A DNA stretch of 7,063 nucleotides, from the NCBI GenBank assembly GCA_945874815.1, contig CAMCIE010000073.1, positions 1-7,063 on the forward strand, written 5' to 3'. This DNA is from an uncultured Bacteroidales bacterium (GTDB lineage Bacteria; Bacteroidota; Bacteroidia; Bacteroidales; UBA932). Both the position numbers and the translations under genes were made by a program. The notes beneath the pieces are model-generated. The model ran no database searches and was not told where the DNA came from. It saw nothing but the letters and a program-made list of their open reading frames with translations. Positions 5,445 through 7,063 of this stretch are shown here, piece by piece. Each line of letters opens with the position of its first letter. Positions within the stretch are counted from its first letter, which is position 1.

Positions 5445-5450
5445 AGGAGA
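5445..5450 (+). promoter_or_regulatory. Strong Shine-Dalgarno sequence deciding the clpB start
   Basis: AGGAGA lies 7 bases before ATG 5458 but only 1 base before the in-frame ATG at 5452. The spacing therefore favours 5458. A clear Shine-Dalgarno is unusual in this window, where the other genes have none. Bases 5412-5422 can pair imperfectly with 5433-5442 just in front of it. Confidence 0.75.
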
Positions 5451-5457
5451 AATGTAT

Positions 5458-7063
5458 ATGGCAGAAAACAAATTTGAAAACTTGAACAGATTTGCCGTGA
5501 ACCTCAATGAGAGGGCAGCTCAAGGCAAACTTGACCCGGTCATCGGACGTGACGAGGAAATCAGAAGGGTATTGCAGATCCTCAGCAGGAGGACCAAGAA
5601 CAACCCTATTCTGGTTGGTGAGCCGGGTGTGGGCAAGACTGCTATTTCAGAAGGAATTGCCCAGAAAATCGTGGACGGAGATGTTCCTGAAAACCTTAAA
5701 AGCAGAAAAATATACTCACTTGACCTGGGAGCACTTATCGCAGGTGCGAAATATCAGGGAGAATTCGAGGAAAGACTTAAAGGTGTTGTGAAAGAAGTCG
5801 TTGACAGCGACGGAGAAGTCATTCTGTTCATCGATGAGATTCATACGCTTGTCGGTGCAGGAAGGACATCCGGTGCTATGGATGCTTCAAACATCCTCAA
5901 GCCGGCACTTGCAAGGGGTGAACTCAGGACAATCGGTTCTACAACTCTTGATGAATACCAGAAGTACTTCGAGACAGACAAGGCGCTTGAAAGGCGTTTC
6001 CAGATGGTGATGGTGGACGAACCATCCCCTGCAGCCTCAATTTCAATCCTCAGGGGACTGAAAGAACGCTATGAGAACCATCATAAGGTGCGTATCGAGG
6101 ATGATGCCCTGATTGCAGCGGTTGAACTATCGCACAGGTACATCACCAACAGATTTCTTCCGGACAAGGCCATCGACCTTGTGGATGAAGCAGCTTCCAA
6201 ACTTCGTTTGGAAATGAATTCCGTACCGGAGCCAATCGCCGAACTTGACAGCAAGATTCGTCAGCTGGAGATTGAGCGTGAAGCCATCAAAAGGGAAGGC
6301 GTTTCCCTGAAAATGGACAAGATAAAGGAAGAACTGAAGTCTCTGAATGAGGAAAGGAACGCTTTGAGGAAGAATTGGGATGAAGAGAAGGAGATTCTTT
6401 CAGGCTTGCAGCACGCCCGCCAGCAGATTGAAGACTACAAGATAGAGGCTCATAATGCAGAAAGGGCTGGTGACTACGGAAAAGTAGCGGAGATTCGATA
6501 CGGTAAGATTGCCCAGGCCCAGAAGAAAATCGATGAGCTTCAGCAGCGTCAGGCATCAATTAAAAATCCGATTATCACAGAGGCAGTTACGCCTGAAGAC
6601 ATCGCGGAAGTGGTGGCAAAATGGACAGGCATTCCTGTAAAGAGAATGCTTGAAAGCGAAAAGGAGAAACTTCTGAGAATGGAGGATGCCCTGCACAAGA
6701 GGGTGGTGGGCCAGAATCAGGCAATCGAGGCAGTGGCGGATGCCGTAAGGCGTTCACGTGCTGGCCTTCAGAATGAAAAGAGGCCTATAGGTTCCTTCCT
6801 TTTCATGGGTACCACCGGTGTGGGTAAGACTGAGCTTGCAAAGGCTCTGGCAGAGTTCCTGTTCAACGATGAGAACATGATGACCAGAATCGATATGAGC
6901 GAATATCAGGAACGTCATTCAGTGAGCCGTCTTGTAGGTGCTCCTCCAGGATATGTTGGATATGATGAAGGTGGTCAGCTTACGGAAGCGGTAAGAAGAA
7001 AACCATACTCTGTCATTCTGCTTGACGAGATTGAACAGGCGCATCCGGATGTGTTCAATATCC
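5458..7063 (+). CDS. clpB: ClpB-type protein disaggregase lacking the N-terminal domain (3' end outside window)
   Basis: The reading frame stays open to the window edge, giving 535 residues. ClpB is a hexameric AAA+ machine that pulls polypeptides out of aggregates with DnaK. NBD1 begins at once: [13 protein letters not shown], Walker A GEPGVGKT (54-61), pore loop [14 protein letters not shown] with Y99, Walker [10 protein letters not shown] (122-130), and arginine finger region ALERRFQ. A coiled-coil M domain (about 255-385), including [13 protein letters not shown] (338-350), separates ClpB from ClpA. NBD2 has WTGIPV (389-394), Walker A GTTGVGKT (451-458), pore loop GYVGYDEGG (Y499) and Walker B with LLDEIEQAH (521-529), where the usual Clp signature has IEKAH. 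The roughly 150-residue Clp-N domain is absent: the protein starts at the position of the natural internal start of E. coli ClpB. The 142-bp spacer upstream cannot encode it, and I see no frameshift. Full length would be about 700 residues. Another full-length ClpB may exist elsewhere in the genome. Confidence 0.93.
   Translation, partial: MAENKFENLNRFAVNLNERAAQGKLDPVIGRDEEIRRVLQILSRRTKNNPILVGEPGVGKTAISEGIAQKIVDGDVPENLKSRKIYSLDLGALIAGAKYQGEFEERLKGVVKEVVDSDGEVILFIDEIHTLVGAGRTSGAMDASNILKPALARGELRTIGSTTLDEYQKYFETDKALERRFQMVMVDEPSPAASISILRGLKERYENHHKVRIEDDALIAAVELSHRYITNRFLPDKAIDLVDEAASKLRLEMNSVPEPIAELDSKIRQLEIEREAIKREGVSLKMDKIKEELKSLNEERNALRKNWDEEKEILSGLQHARQQIEDYKIEAHNAERAGDYGKVAEIRYGKIAQAQKKIDELQQRQASIKNPIITEAVTPEDIAEVVAKWTGIPVKRMLESEKEKLLRMEDALHKRVVGQNQAIEAVADAVRRSRAGLQNEKRPIGSFLFMGTTGVGKTELAKALAEFLFNDENMMTRIDMSEYQERHSVSRLVGAPPGYVGYDEGGQLTEAVRRKPYSVILLDEIEQAHPDVFNI

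Noticed and set aside
5316..5457. Possible lost or frameshifted Clp-N domain coding sequence before clpB
   Set aside because: The spacer is far too short for a 150-residue domain, is filled with hairpins, and no frame gives Clp-N-like residues.
5507..6010. Two plus-strand open frames of 94 and 69 residues inside clpB
   Set aside because: They are in another frame of the continuous ClpB reading frame, which shows all AAA+ motifs in order. They do not indicate a frameshift.

Overview
The window looks like chromosomal DNA of a Bacteroidota bacterium, most likely of the order Bacteroidales. The evidence is threefold. Possible promoters match the TAnnTTTG -7 element of this phylum. Most genes lack a Shine-Dalgarno sequence. 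The gene order sigma-54 activator - LptE-like lipoprotein - small TPR-type protein - SecG resembles an arrangement I know from Bacteroides relatives. Genus cannot be fixed from the sequence alone. All genes look like ordinary housekeeping or envelope genes. I see no mobile element, CRISPR array, phage gene or defence system.

Left end (1-207): the 3' part of a CAU-anticodon tRNA, then a Rho-independent terminator whose core is repeated exactly (30 bases) 97 bases further on. A separate G/C-rich 8-bp hairpin lies between the copies. Then come ybaK (208-696, Cys-tRNA(Pro) deacylase family) and a convergent intergenic region holding a two-way terminator and a second hairpin.

Middle (782-2587): a 544-residue lipoprotein on the minus strand with an OmpA-like segment in the middle and helical TPR-like repeats at the C-terminus. 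It is separated by a 171-bp divergent control region from a rightward operon.

Right operon (2588-5315): a PspF-like sigma-54 enhancer-binding protein without a receiver domain, an LptE family lipoprotein (ATGA stop/start overlap), a small Bacteroidota-type protein of unknown function, and secG. Gaps are 4 bases or overlaps, so these are probably cotranscribed. LptE (LPS delivery to the outer membrane) and SecG (Sec translocon) both serve envelope biogenesis, which suggests the activator may respond to or control an envelope-related process. That link is inference.

Right end (5316-7063): a 142-bp structured spacer with an 18-bp hairpin capped by a UUCG tetraloop, then a strong ribosome binding site and a ClpB-type disaggregase that begins directly at the first AAA+ module, without the usual N-terminal Clp-N domain. 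The gene runs off the window inside the second AAA+ module.

I did not find a clearly new biological system. The points most worth checking are the N-domain-less ClpB with its structured leader, the unusual T-loop and terminator palindrome at the tRNA, the mixed-domain lipoprotein, and the near-leaderless start of the sigma-54 activator gene.
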